Notes: generated by a model not told the origin, from the letters alone. A DNA stretch of 64,000 nt from Pseudomonas helmanticensis (GCF_900182985.1 NZ_FXUY01000001.1:868001-932000), one strand, 5' to 3'; shown: positions 1 through 8,584, numbered from the stretch's first letter. Numbers and translations are program-made.

Positions 1-66
1 AATAACGTTTTTGAAATTAGCCCGGTAAGGATTTATATGTGGCCGTACTAGTTATGTTTCGGCGGG

Positions 67-1611
67 TTAGTCCACAAAGAACTCACCTGTTGATGCTTTT
101 CCCTGGATTTTTCCATCGAAATGCTCAGTCATGGTAGAAGAGAATATTTGCGCGACCGTATCAGCGTTAAATTTTTCATCGTGCTGGAATAGTACGGCGT
201 CATGCATTGGTACTTTTATTTGAATGTTGGCTTCGTTTCTGAGGTTCAAAAGTGACTTTTTAAATATGAGGGATGCGGTGCCTTGTACTATTTGGCTCAC
301 GGAAGATCTCTTCTCTTGCTCTGATAAAGGCCCGATAATTTCTCGTCTCATATGGTTTCCTAAGGAGGTTTTGACATAGCCCTGTTGTTGAAATTCTGAA
401 TGTATAGTGACTTTCCATTTTTCAAAAATGCAAAATTTGTTAAAGAAATCCTTGGCTGCTTGCCTGTTTGCACCATAGTTTGATGCTGCGTCGTAAAGGC
501 TTTGTTTTCGCATTCCATAAGCGTATGAGAGAAATAGTCTTTTTGCCTCCTTTCGATTGGCTTTGTTACCGAACAGTTCCTCTGCGACGGTTTCGTAAAG
601 ATCGCCGCTGGCATAAAGTCTCAGGATTTCGCTATCGCCGGATAGTACTCCCATTATTCCTGCCTCATATTGATCAAAGTCGACATAGGAAAATAGCTTT
701 CCTTCATCTGGTAAGAGTATGTTTCTATGTTGTTTTGCTAGATTTTGTAATGATGGGTCTTTGAAGTATATTCGAGATGTGACTGAGCCGAAAACATCTG
801 TAATCGGATAGATTCTTCTCTGGCTTAAGGGTATTAAATTGAGTACTTTTCTTGATTTTGCAATTTTCATGAGTTGTAAAAGATCTATAGCAAAATCGTC
901 CTGCATAGGTACAAATTTCAAAACGTACTCCACATTTACTCCGGAAAAATCATAACCTTTTGGTTCTAGGTAGTTGATGATTTCAGTGTCTGTGGGTGTT
1001 TCTAATGGTAGATTGTATTTTGCAGAGAAGGCTTTAAGAGCCATATAGTATTCAAATTCAATGTTTTTCTTGTGCAGGCGAAGTTTGTCTTCGTTTATTG
1101 CGATGCCTTTGGCTGCTGATTTTATTAATTGCTCTGTTATTGGTCGCTCTATCTTGATAAATCGATCCCATTCATCAAGTTGTTTTGCTGAAGTTTCTAT
1201 CTCTTCTGACAGTGTTAGCAAAGCTTGACCTACTGTAGCGAGGATACTTTCATCTATAGCGCATTTTCGGTGGAAAATGGCAAGGTACTTTTTGATTGTG
1301 TCTGCCTCAACCAGTTCTTTTAAAGACTGAGCTACGTCAATTTTTTCTTTTAGTTCTCTGTCGGTCTTTTGGCCAGATGTTGAGATTCGGAGTTCTTCGA
1401 TGTCAGTAATGATTTTTGGTAATTGCTGGGTTGCTTCATATATTGCAGGTGCTATTAGCCAATAGTCATGGCAAATGATCTCTGCACTATCCGCGACGAG
1501 TTTTTCGGCTGATACCTCTTCAATCTGGGTTGCATCCCATAGATAGAATAAATCATTGCCCTGCTCAGTGTAGTCGTGGATGAAAAGTAGTGCTTTTTTA
1601 TTGTTACTCAT
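67..1611 (-). CDS. Family A DNA polymerase-like protein, partner of the adjacent reverse transcriptase
   Basis: The C-terminal half has the three polymerase motifs of family A (Pol I/T7 type). Motif A reads VDFDQYEAG near residue 312. Motif B, around residue 355, has the R-x-x-A-K...YG pattern (RKEAKRLFLSYAYG). Motif C is PMHDAVLF near residue 468. The two metal-binding aspartates are therefore kept, but the usual HDE is HDA. A thumb-like stretch (ERPITEQLIKSAAKG) precedes the palm. At 514 aa it is far shorter than Pol I (about 930 aa); I see no 5' nuclease and no convincing 3'-5' exonuclease motifs. The start overlaps the end of the upstream reverse transcriptase gene by 8 bp (ATGAGTAA), which suggests translational coupling. 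The gene is AT-rich with codon use unlike its neighbours, pointing to transfer. Inference: it copies or completes DNA made by the reverse transcriptase. Confidence 0.85.
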   Translation of the reverse strand: MSNNKKALLFIHDYTEQGNDLFYLWDATQIEEVSAEKLVADSAEIICHDYWLIAPAIYEATQQLPKIITDIEELRISTSGQKTDRELKEKIDVAQSLKELVEADTIKKYLAIFHRKCAIDESILATVGQALLTLSEEIETSAKQLDEWDRFIKIERPITEQLIKSAAKGIAINEDKLRLHKKNIEFEYYMALKAFSAKYNLPLETPTDTEIINYLEPKGYDFSGVNVEYVLKFVPMQDDFAIDLLQLMKIAKSRKVLNLIPLSQRRIYPITDVFGSVTSRIYFKDPSLQNLAKQHRNILLPDEGKLFSYVDFDQYEAGIMGVLSGDSEILRLYASGDLYETVAEELFGNKANRKEAKRLFLSYAYGMRKQSLYDAASNYGANRQAAKDFFNKFCIFEKWKVTIHSEFQQQGYVKTSLGNHMRREIIGPLSEQEKRSSVSQIVQGTASLIFKKSLLNLRNEANIQIKVPMHDAVLFQHDEKFNADTVAQIFSSTMTEHFDGKIQGKASTGEFFVD

Positions 1612-3463
1612 AAGGACTTATTTCCTCGTAGATGCTTAGTGCACTGGCAGGTTCTCTATCAATTAACGGGATTCCGTTATCGAAGTAAGGTTTGGCGCGT
1701 AAGCCAGTCCACATAAGTTTTGTGCCGATTTTTGGTACTAATTCGGCGACATCCTCTTTGGAGAATTCACTAATGGCGAGAAGAAAGTTTCTTTGATGGT
1801 AGAAAGGCCAATCATCGCGGAACTCTTGAATAAGTGGGCGAAGATGATCAGTCTCATCGATGCAGCGTAAATAGATGAATATGGCAGAGCATTCGGAGTG
1901 AAGTACGTTTTCTGTAATTTTTCTTTTGGCAAAGTTTATGGCTTCACTGTTTTTGTATTTTGCTCTTGCGAGTAGTAGCCATAAGTGAAAATTTTGCCAG
2001 GAGTAAATAGAGCGGTCGTGATCTTGGAGGTAATTAGATATTTTTTCAAGTTCGTCTGGAGATGGTTTTAATGCCCATAATATTCGGCAGTACTGGTCTG
2101 TGGAGGCTGCATGGTCTTCTAAGGTTTCAATAAGTAAGTGCTTGAGATCTATGGCTATGTCTGTTTGTATGTCGAATAAGTTGGCTTCCGTAAGTTGGAT
2201 TAGTCGATTGATGGCGAAACGGAACTGTCGGGATTGAGATTGTTTTTCTGTAATGCATTCGCGAAGTAGTTGGTGAATATATTTCGCGGATCTAGCTATA
2301 ACTCTTCTGCTTCTAGATCGCCACATACTGTCAATTGTTTGGCTGCGGTCGTCTGTTGTTGGAAAGCTTTCGCTAATTTCTTGGGTAGGGCTATTGTTTG
2401 TCAGGATGTTGGTTTTTGCAGAGTTGATGTTCATTCCGACCTTTCGGAGCTGATTGATCAATTCAGTTAGCGCGATTTTAGCTGCTTGTGGGGAATTGCA
2501 TATGATTCTAATGTCGTCAACGTATCTGTAGTAATCGTACTTGAGAGCTACCATGGTTTGATCAACAGAGTTCAATACAACATTAGCAATAAATGACGAC
2601 GCATCTCGATTCTGTGGTAGACCATGTTTTTCATTAAACCCCCAGCGACACAAGAGTTCACAGAGTGTATTTATTGAGTTTCGTATCATTAGTTTTTTTG
2701 GTCCGCTTGCCGCTATTTTGTCTATGCTCTCCTCAAAGGCTGATCTTATTGAATCAATTGATATGTTTTCAAAGTAATTTATGAGATCTGTTACTAATAG
2801 CGCTTGGTTGTTTTGAATCGCGGTTTTGGTCACGCCTTCGAAAGTGGTCCAAAGTTCTATGCGGCTTTTGAATATGTATCGCTCAGACGTTCTGTTTTTA
2901 TTGTATCTGTGCCCAAGTACTCTGTGTGATAGCAATGGGTCGTAATATGGAATAAGAAATGAGCAGATTGCTTGGTAAATAAATCTATCATAAAAGTCTG
3001 TTTCGAGAGAGTATCTTAACCCAATGCTTTTTTTGGGGATGTCGTAGACTGTCCTCATAGCTCCTTGATATTTTCCGTTACCATCCAATATTAAGCTCTG
3101 AAGATTTTCGTGCAAATATTTTTTGTTTTCTATTAAATCTCGATGCTGGAGAACATCGAAAAACCAATCATCTCTCATGTCTTGAGTTAAATGTTGCAGT
3201 ACTGCATCTATGTCTATGTCAAATGCTAGTAGATCGATGGCCTTTTTGGGAGTGTCTTCTTTTAGAATGCCATAAGCGAGGCATGTTTCTATAAAATGGT
3301 GAAGTTTTTTTTTGACTTTTTTTGTTTTTAAGGTTGGGTCGTTATTTTTAATCAGATCTATAATTGAATTTAGGTCGTGCTTTACTTTTTCCGCTTTTGA
3401 AAGTACTTCGGGATCTAAGTGAGGTCGGATTTTTTGTGCTTCGCTTCCAAGTTCTTCCGACAT
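1604..3463 (-). CDS. Reverse transcriptase with C-terminal helical region (Abi/UG-like, putative defence RT)
   Basis: A retron/group II-type reverse transcriptase core is visible. It has a PKKSIGLRYS segment near 145, motif A LLVTDLINYFENIS near 223 (catalytic Asp), motif B GLPQNRDASSFIANVVLNS near 281, motif C YRYVDDIRIICN near 313 (YVDD), and a motif D-like region near 340. About 110 N-terminal residues and about 230 C-terminal helical residues flank the core. That is the architecture of abortive-infection/'unknown group' RTs rather than group II intron proteins: there is no maturase or HNH domain, and no msr-msd layout was recognised. An AAAGGA ribosome site lies 8 bp before the ATG. It is the first gene of an operon with the polymerase-like gene, and both are AT-rich. 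A role in phage defence is inferred from family and island context. The RT call is firm; the subgroup is not assignable by eye. Confidence 0.9.
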   Translation of the reverse strand: MSEELGSEAQKIRPHLDPEVLSKAEKVKHDLNSIIDLIKNNDPTLKTKKVKKKLHHFIETCLAYGILKEDTPKKAIDLLAFDIDIDAVLQHLTQDMRDDWFFDVLQHRDLIENKKYLHENLQSLILDGNGKYQGAMRTVYDIPKKSIGLRYSLETDFYDRFIYQAICSFLIPYYDPLLSHRVLGHRYNKNRTSERYIFKSRIELWTTFEGVTKTAIQNNQALLVTDLINYFENISIDSIRSAFEESIDKIAASGPKKLMIRNSINTLCELLCRWGFNEKHGLPQNRDASSFIANVVLNSVDQTMVALKYDYYRYVDDIRIICNSPQAAKIALTELINQLRKVGMNINSAKTNILTNNSPTQEISESFPTTDDRSQTIDSMWRSRSRRVIARSAKYIHQLLRECITEKQSQSRQFRFAINRLIQLTEANLFDIQTDIAIDLKHLLIETLEDHAASTDQYCRILWALKPSPDELEKISNYLQDHDRSIYSWQNFHLWLLLARAKYKNSEAINFAKRKITENVLHSECSAIFIYLRCIDETDHLRPLIQEFRDDWPFYHQRNFLLAISEFSKEDVAELVPKIGTKLMWTGLRAKPYFDNGIPLIDREPASALSIYEEISPYE

Positions 3464-3820
3464 ATCTAAAATCCTTTAGCGGTTATCTGGGTTGTTTTTT
3501 AGATAAATAACACTGATATTGATTTTGGGGTTGAATTACAAAGAGCGCGCAGCGTCAAAAATCCCCTTAAGACTCTAGCACTTCTTTCAATGTGTGCCAT
3601 GTTGGGGGCGTGTGGCGCATGGTGGTGCGCTGATGAGACGGGCCATACTATTTTGCAGGAAAGCGCCGTAATCGCCATGGTGTTTCCATCGCTTAAACGT
3701 AACCCCGCATAGACGTTTAAATTACACAAATCGTTACGCCACAAAGGCTACAACGCCTTGCGCCGTTGCCTACGCCTACTACAGAATCCCCCGGCATACG
3801 CGCTATAGGGGCGGGCTATA
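3464..3820. other. Intergenic region: RT promoter zone and edge of low-GC island
   Basis: The first 75 bases are AT-rich and must carry the minus-strand promoter and leader of the RT operon; no clear -35/-10 pair can be fixed. From about 3541 composition becomes GC-rich, so the right edge of the imported segment probably lies near 3540. The rest holds only a low-quality minus-strand open frame (3499-3744), which I do not accept as a gene. An unannotated non-coding RNA for the RT could be here, but no strong fold was seen. Confidence 0.4.
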
Positions 3821-4048
3821 TCGTTGCCCGGTCACTGCAAAACAGTGATCGGGTTTGGTAGCCCGCTTCTTGATAGCCGTATGACGACACCTTATGCAGT
3901 CTCGATTTTGAGGCTCAGCTTTTATGGTGGCCATGCGTGGGGCTCATTCGTGAGCGCCGGGGTTTGCTATCTTGACCGGTCTACCAACCCACGCATGGCC
4001 GCCACCCATCGTTTGGTAGCGAGAGTGACGGCTCTTTATTTCTTATAA
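3821..4048 (+). repeat. Nested inverted-repeat element upstream of DUF6124-type gene
   Basis: Several pairings are visible. CCCGGTCACTG (3827-3837) pairs with CAGTGATCGGG (3843-3853). GGTGGCCATGCGTGGG (3926-3941) pairs with the segment 3988-4006 containing CCCACGCATGGCC. GGTTTGGTAGCCC (about 3852-3864) pairs imperfectly with GGTCTACCAACCC (about 3978-3990). A second TTTGGTAGC copy sits at about 4011. The pattern looks like a structured leader or transcribed repeat rather than a coding region. It ends 15 bp before the downstream start codon, so it may be its 5' untranslated region. From memory, similar leaders precede this gene family in other fluorescent pseudomonads; this is not verified here. 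Confidence 0.5.
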
Positions 4049-4063
4049 GGTAGCGAGTCCTCT

Positions 4064-4429
4064 ATGTTCAAACCAACGCCAAACCCACCGGACACCGATC
4101 CGATCCCGTACGACCCAACCCTCGAACCTCAAAAGATAAAAGAGGCGACCGACCGCGCCATCAACTTCTATCTCAACCCCGGCTCACTGAAACTCTCAAT
4201 CCCTTCCCGCAAAACCAGCAAGATCTTCCTCATCGATCCCGCCGTGGACGAAGAAACTCTACTCCTCGAAGCCTGCGAGTCGTTGGCCGCCGCCAGTGAC
4301 ATGGCACGTGACATGAGCGATGTCGTCGACAACTCACAACGACGAACCCTGCTGATGCTGCATCAGGTGATCATGCTGAGTGAGCTGATGGTGAATCGAG
4401 TCCTGGATGGACGCCGCTTGCCGCACTAG
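4064..4429 (+). CDS. DUF6124-type protein of unknown function, copy 1
   Basis: This is a 121-residue soluble acidic protein starting MFKPTPNPPDTDP. It is clearly paralogous to the next gene: both are 121 aa and share a proline-rich N-terminus, an ETLL...ACESLA.A block, and a C-terminal R.TLL...QV.ML.EL.VN..LD block. It has no signal peptide, transmembrane segment or catalytic motif. I recognise the family as the Pseudomonas-enriched DUF6124, with no known function. The start is the first ATG after the structured repeat. Tandem copies suggest local duplication followed by divergence; the REP between them was acquired after or during that event. Confidence 0.75.
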   Translation: MFKPTPNPPDTDPIPYDPTLEPQKIKEATDRAINFYLNPGSLKLSIPSRKTSKIFLIDPAVDEETLLLEACESLAAASDMARDMSDVVDNSQRRTLLMLHQVIMLSELMVNRVLDGRRLPH

Positions 4430-4464
4430 TTGCGGCTTGATGCACGGTTGCACCGCGAACGCCG

Positions 4465-4549
4465 TGTAGGAGCTGCCGTAGGCTGCGATCTTTTGATTTT
4501 GATTGTTGAAGAGCAGATCAAAAGATCGCAGCCTGCGGCAGCTCCTACA
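4465..4549. repeat. REP pair (GCGATCTTTTGAT type) between the DUF6124 paralogues
   Basis: Two inverted REP arms of the form TGTAGGAGCTGC...GCGATC face each other around a short AT-rich loop. The left arm has a T where the right arm predicts C, tolerated as G:U in RNA. It may act as a transcription or mRNA-stability barrier between the two paralogues. Confidence 0.9.
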
Positions 4550-4615
4550 GGGGGCATTTTGCGGTGGTTATTTCTTTTAAAGTGCCTTGATGGGTGCTTG
4601 CTGGAGTTTCAGTTG

Positions 4616-4981
4616 ATGTTTGAAACCACTAATAGTCCGCCGGGGACAGATCCGGCGTCGCCGTATGAATCATTCGATTCGAAGAAGCTTCACGCGGCGG
4701 CAGAGCGGGCGCTCGATCATTATCTTGCGCCTGAGAAGATCATGGCGACGCCGTATAGCCCCAGCACTTTGTTCATGGTCAATCCGCAATCCGACACTGA
4801 AACCTTGCTGGTCAATGCCTGTGAGTCGTTGGCCTCGGCGACGGTGATGCTCGGTGATTTTGCCGGGATGCTGGAAGGGCCGAATCGCAATACGCTGTTG
4901 GGGATTGCGCAGGTGGTGATGTTGGGGGAGTTGGCGGTGAACAAGGCGTTGGATAACGTCGAGTTGAAGGCGCCGGTCTAG
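4616..4981 (+). CDS. DUF6124-type protein of unknown function, copy 2
   Basis: The open frame extends upstream to 4430, but that part is read through the REP and is not coding. The ATG at 4616 follows a CTGGAG ribosome site and gives MFETTNSPPGTDP, aligning with copy 1 and giving the same length (121 aa). Conserved blocks are ETLLVNACESLASA and the C-terminal QVVMLGELAVNKALD. There is no membrane or secretion signal. Function is unknown. Confidence 0.75.
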   Translation: MFETTNSPPGTDPASPYESFDSKKLHAAAERALDHYLAPEKIMATPYSPSTLFMVNPQSDTETLLVNACESLASATVMLGDFAGMLEGPNRNTLLGIAQVVMLGELAVNKALDNVELKAPV

Positions 4982-5010
4982 CGTTTGTGCCTGGCTGATT
5001 CGGAATAAAC

Positions 5011-5034
5011 GGCCAGGGTGCAAGCTCCCTGGCC
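5011..5034 (-). terminator. Hairpin terminator at end of fimbrial operon
   Basis: GGCCAGGG and CCCTGGCC form a perfect stem around a TGCAAGCT loop. Read on the minus strand it is followed by GTTTATT, a modest U-tract. It sits just after the remnant downstream of the usher, so it probably ends that transcript. Confidence 0.55.
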
Positions 5035-5040
5035 GCACAA

Positions 5041-5211
5041 TCACTGCGCCGCTACCAACGTCACCAACGGCTTCGGCGCATCCAGCGTGCTCTGAAACAC
5101 CGGCACGTATTCATCTTTCATCATTTTCCCCTCCAACGCCCGCTGGTGTTTCGACAAGCTGCCGATCTGGCTATCGGTGATGGCGTAGGTCGCGGCGCTT
5201 AAGCCCCGGTC
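5041..5211 (-). pseudogene. 3' remnant of an unidentified coding sequence after the usher
   Basis: Directly after the usher stop codon the same reading frame stays open for 56 codons with Pseudomonas-like codon choice. It encodes segments such as TYAITDSQIGSLSKHQR and QSTLDAPKPLVTLVAAQ and ends in TGA just before the terminator. The only internal ATGs would give a 27-residue peptide. It looks like the C-terminal end of a lost gene or a former usher extension. I cannot name the family. Confidence 0.35.
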
Positions 5212-7749
5212 TTACTGACACACCGCATCCGCCACCCGATAACCATCGACCATCGGTGCTTTGCTCACGTCCAGTTCGATGCGGCAGCTCTGTTCGGCTT
5301 TTTCGCCCCATTTCATTTGGTAGACCTTGCCTTCACCCACGGACAGCAACACTTGACCGGCCTGGCCGACGACGCCGGCGCTGGCGCCTTTTTCGTTGGT
5401 GATGGGGGTGCCGAACGGCGGTTGTTTGCCGTCCTTGAGGCGCACGTTGAGCAGGGCTTTTTCCGAGCGGCTGGCGGCGAAGCTCGCTTTGACCACGGCG
5501 CCGCGACGGGGCACGACGTTGGTCACGCCTTCTTCGATGTCGATGTTGTTGTCCAGTTCGCCAGTGTCGAGGGCCACGCGGTTTTTGCGGTACGGCGTGA
5601 CGTACGGCACGAGGGCGTAGCCCTTGGCGTTGGTCAGGGTGCCGGGGGCGTTGAGGACGCCGACGTCCGGGGTGTCTTTGACTTCGACCAGGGCCACGGT
5701 TTCGCCGAGGGTCTGGCCGAATTCGAGGCCATCGCTGTGGCCGAGCACGGAGCCTGCGGCGCTTACCGAGGTCTGGCGGTAGCCGCTGCCGACGCTGACG
5801 CCCGCGCCGAGTTGGGCGAACGGTGCGCGGTAGCCGATCAGGGCCGAGCCGTTGTTGCCGCCGTTGTCGGAGCGGTTGGCGTTGACGTTGTAGTTGAGGT
5901 TGCCGTCGCGCCCGCTCAGGCCGGCGCGCTGGTCGAGGCTGCCGTCGTTGTTGCGGGTGACGGTGTAGGTCCCGGTGCTGCGCGTCTGGCCGATGGGCAT
6001 CGACACGGTGAACACCACTTGGTTGTTCTGGCCGAAGTTGTCGGTCAGGGTTTTGCTCGCGTAGATGCCGTAGGTCACGCCCTTGTGTTGGGTGTTGAAG
6101 CCCAATTGCATCTGTTTGTCTTCGCGCGAGCTGCCCCAGTAGTTCTGTTTGCTCATGTTCAGGTAGAACGAGCCGTAGCTGTCGAGCGCCTGGTTGATGC
6201 TGGCTTCGACTTTGCTGCGCTTGGAGAACGTGTTGAATTCGTTCGGTTCCTGCAGGCTCACCGCTTCATCAAAGTCGCGATAGCCTTCGGTGGAATAGCG
6301 ATAGCCGGCGAAGCGGACCGAGGTGCCGGTCTCGAAAGCCTTGCCGTAACGCGCGCCAAAACTCTGGCCTTTTTCTTTGCCAGCCGCGACCCCGGAGCCA
6401 CTCGGCACGTCGGTTTGCGCTTGGGTCACGTCCAGCGACACGGCGCCGAGACTGCCGAGGCTTTTGCCCACGCCGACGACGCCGGCGCGATAGAAGTCGG
6501 CGCCCAACAGGCCGCCATACAACGTCAGGTCGAACGGCAAACCGTACGCCAGTGACGCCTGGGCGAAGAGCGGACGCTGGCCGCCGTCGACGGCGTTGTA
6601 CTCACCGGCGGTGGCGCTGTAACGCCAGGTTTTTTCCCGCAGCATGTTGGCCAGCGTGGCGTACGGCTGGGTGAAACGCCGTTCGCGGCCGTCGGCTTCG
6701 GTGATGATCACTTCGAGGTCGCCACTGCCCGACGCCGCGTTGAGGTCGTCGATTTCGAACGCACCGGGCGCCACGTACGTGGTGTACAGCGAGTAGCCGT
6801 TCTGGCGCACTTCGACCTTGGCCTGGGTTTCGGCGATGCCGCGAATGATCGGCGCATAACCCTGCATCGAGTCCGGCAGCATGCCCATGTCCGACGCCAC
6901 TTGGGCGCCGCGAAACGGAATGCTGTCGAACACGTCGCCGGGGGTGAAGCTTTCGCCGAGGGTCAGGGTGCCCTTGATCGCGGTCAGGTCGCGCTGCGCG
7001 TAGGTGTTGCTGCGCTGCCAGTCCTGCTGGCCGTCTTCGTCCTGACGGAACGAGGAGCTGGAGCGAAAACGCCAGTCGCCGAGGTTGAATCCGCCGTTGG
7101 CGTAGAGGTTGTATTGCGTGCCGCTGCCCCGCGCATCGGACTGCGTATTGGCCGCCGAAAACTGATAGTTGAGCATCGCCGCGTTGATCCCGCGATCCCA
7201 TTCTTCGGGGGCGACATAACCGGCGGCGTCGCGGCGCAGGGCGATCTGCGGCACGCTGATGTCGAGGGCCAGACGCCCGGCGTCGAAGCTCACCGAGGCG
7301 CCTTCGATCAGTTCGGCAAGGTCGATGCACGCGGGGAATGTTTCGCCCGGGGTCAGGAACGCCTCGACCTTGACCCCCAGTTCCTTGAGAAACGCTTCGG
7401 ACAGACAGGCGCGCACTTCAGCGCTTTTGGCGTCCTTGGCGAAGGTCATGTCGCGGCGGTCGAAAAAGCTCTGGTTCAGGCGGATTACCACCGGATAGGT
7501 GCCAGGGCCGATGCTGCCGCTGTTGGCGATGGCGTCCAGATCGAGGTTGGGCCCGGCGCTGGCGCCGCCGAAGGGCTGCATGAAGCTGGCATCAAACTTC
7601 GCCGGTTCGTCCGCGCTTGCCGAACTGCCCATCAGCGCCGCGAGAATGGCGACCGACAGATGCAATGGAACAAAAGGCGCGGACTGACGATGACGGTTCA
7701 GGGCTTCGATTCGCATGACAATACTCAACACTCGGCCGTCACGCGGCAT
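5212..7749 (-). CDS. Outer-membrane fimbrial usher (FimD/PapC family)
   Basis: The usher is an outer-membrane beta-barrel that receives chaperone-subunit complexes and threads the growing pilus. A signal peptide ends near SSASA. The PapC_N domain follows (FDASFMQPFG...LDLDAIANSGSIGPGTYPVVIRLN), then the barrel and plug with the conserved DVFDSIPFRGAQVASDMGMLP-type region and APGAFEIDDLN. C-terminal domains end in SKAPMVDGYRVADAVCQ with a usual late Cys pair. Length (845 aa) is normal. The start is uncertain: 7749 lacks a ribosome site, and ATG 7716 (MRIEALNRHR) also leaves a full signal peptide. It is the last intact gene of the operon, 42 bp after the chaperone. Confidence 0.93.
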   Translation of the reverse strand: MPRDGRVLSIVMRIEALNRHRQSAPFVPLHLSVAILAALMGSSASADEPAKFDASFMQPFGGASAGPNLDLDAIANSGSIGPGTYPVVIRLNQSFFDRRDMTFAKDAKSAEVRACLSEAFLKELGVKVEAFLTPGETFPACIDLAELIEGASVSFDAGRLALDISVPQIALRRDAAGYVAPEEWDRGINAAMLNYQFSAANTQSDARGSGTQYNLYANGGFNLGDWRFRSSSSFRQDEDGQQDWQRSNTYAQRDLTAIKGTLTLGESFTPGDVFDSIPFRGAQVASDMGMLPDSMQGYAPIIRGIAETQAKVEVRQNGYSLYTTYVAPGAFEIDDLNAASGSGDLEVIITEADGRERRFTQPYATLANMLREKTWRYSATAGEYNAVDGGQRPLFAQASLAYGLPFDLTLYGGLLGADFYRAGVVGVGKSLGSLGAVSLDVTQAQTDVPSGSGVAAGKEKGQSFGARYGKAFETGTSVRFAGYRYSTEGYRDFDEAVSLQEPNEFNTFSKRSKVEASINQALDSYGSFYLNMSKQNYWGSSREDKQMQLGFNTQHKGVTYGIYASKTLTDNFGQNNQVVFTVSMPIGQTRSTGTYTVTRNNDGSLDQRAGLSGRDGNLNYNVNANRSDNGGNNGSALIGYRAPFAQLGAGVSVGSGYRQTSVSAAGSVLGHSDGLEFGQTLGETVALVEVKDTPDVGVLNAPGTLTNAKGYALVPYVTPYRKNRVALDTGELDNNIDIEEGVTNVVPRRGAVVKASFAASRSEKALLNVRLKDGKQPPFGTPITNEKGASAGVVGQAGQVLLSVGEGKVYQMKWGEKAEQSCRIELDVSKAPMVDGYRVADAVCQ

Positions 7750-7791
7750 CGGCAGCGTGCAGGCAGGTTCGCAAGGAAAGGGGTGGCGGTG

Positions 7792-8532
7792 TTACGGGGC
7801 GCTGCTCAGCTCGACTTTTTTCGGCTCGCTGTAACCGCCGTAGTCGTTGATCGCGGAGAACACCACCGCGCCGCTGCGGCCGCTGAAACCCGGCAGCGCA
7901 TAACGCTGGCTGCTCATTGGCGCGACCATTTTCGGTTCATTGACTTCAACCACTTGCTCACCGGCCTCGACTTTCACGCCGATAAAGGACACGTGAAACG
8001 CTGTCGGGTTGTTGACCACCAGCACCGGTTTGCCTTGTTCCTGTTGCAGGCTCCAGCGCAGTTGCGGCGGTGCCTCCATCGCGTTGCCCTTGAGGGTGGG
8101 CGGGCGATAGAAGACTTTGATCCGCGTGCGCATGGCGATTTTCAGGGTGTTGGCGTCGGCCTTGCCGGCCAGCGGAATTTCCTGGGCGTTGAAATAGAAA
8201 ACCGATTCGCGGTCTTGCGGCAGATCGCCGGGGACTTTCTGAATACGCACCATTTGCTCTTTGCGCGGATCGAGGCGAAACAGCGGTGGGGTGGCCACGA
8301 ACGGCGTGGCAGTGGTGTTGTCGTCGGCCTCGGTGTTGATCCAGGCTTGCACCGCGTAAGGCTCGGGCGTGGTGTTGCTGACCGTGATCGAGGCATCGCG
8401 TTTGTTGCCGTCGTACACGATGCGCGTGCCGCCGAGCATCACACCGGCCTGGCTGAAACTGCTGAGCAATGTTGCGCTCAGCAATACGGCCAATACCGAT
8501 GCGGTTTTGAAGGGGGAAATTGCTGGGTTCAT
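7792..8532 (-). CDS. Periplasmic fimbrial chaperone (FimC/PapD family)
   Basis: It binds pilin subunits in the periplasm by donor-strand complementation and delivers them to the usher. A signal peptide (MNPAISPFKTASVLAVLLS...SQA) precedes an N-terminal immunoglobulin-like domain. The family segment RIVYDGNKRDASITVSN is present, and RLDPRKEQMVRI and the basic MRTRIKVFYRP motif mark the subunit-binding cleft. The open frame runs to 8601, but the ATG at 8532 has AAGAGG at 9 bp and fits the signal peptide; the ATG at 8541 touches that ribosome site. The mature protein is about 220 residues, as usual. It is co-transcribed with the usher. Confidence 0.93.
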   Translation of the reverse strand: MNPAISPFKTASVLAVLLSATLLSSFSQAGVMLGGTRIVYDGNKRDASITVSNTTPEPYAVQAWINTEADDNTTATPFVATPPLFRLDPRKEQMVRIQKVPGDLPQDRESVFYFNAQEIPLAGKADANTLKIAMRTRIKVFYRPPTLKGNAMEAPPQLRWSLQQEQGKPVLVVNNPTAFHVSFIGVKVEAGEQVVEVNEPKMVAPMSSQRYALPGFSGRSGAVVFSAINDYGGYSEPKKVELSSAP

Positions 8533-8584
8533 TGCGTTCATCCTCTTGTCGGCACGGCCACAAAAAACCGTGGCAAAGGGAAGG

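Noticed and set aside
3499..3744. 81-codon minus-strand frame upstream of the RT
   Set aside because: No ribosome site; Cys/His-rich odd composition in a repeat-associated region.
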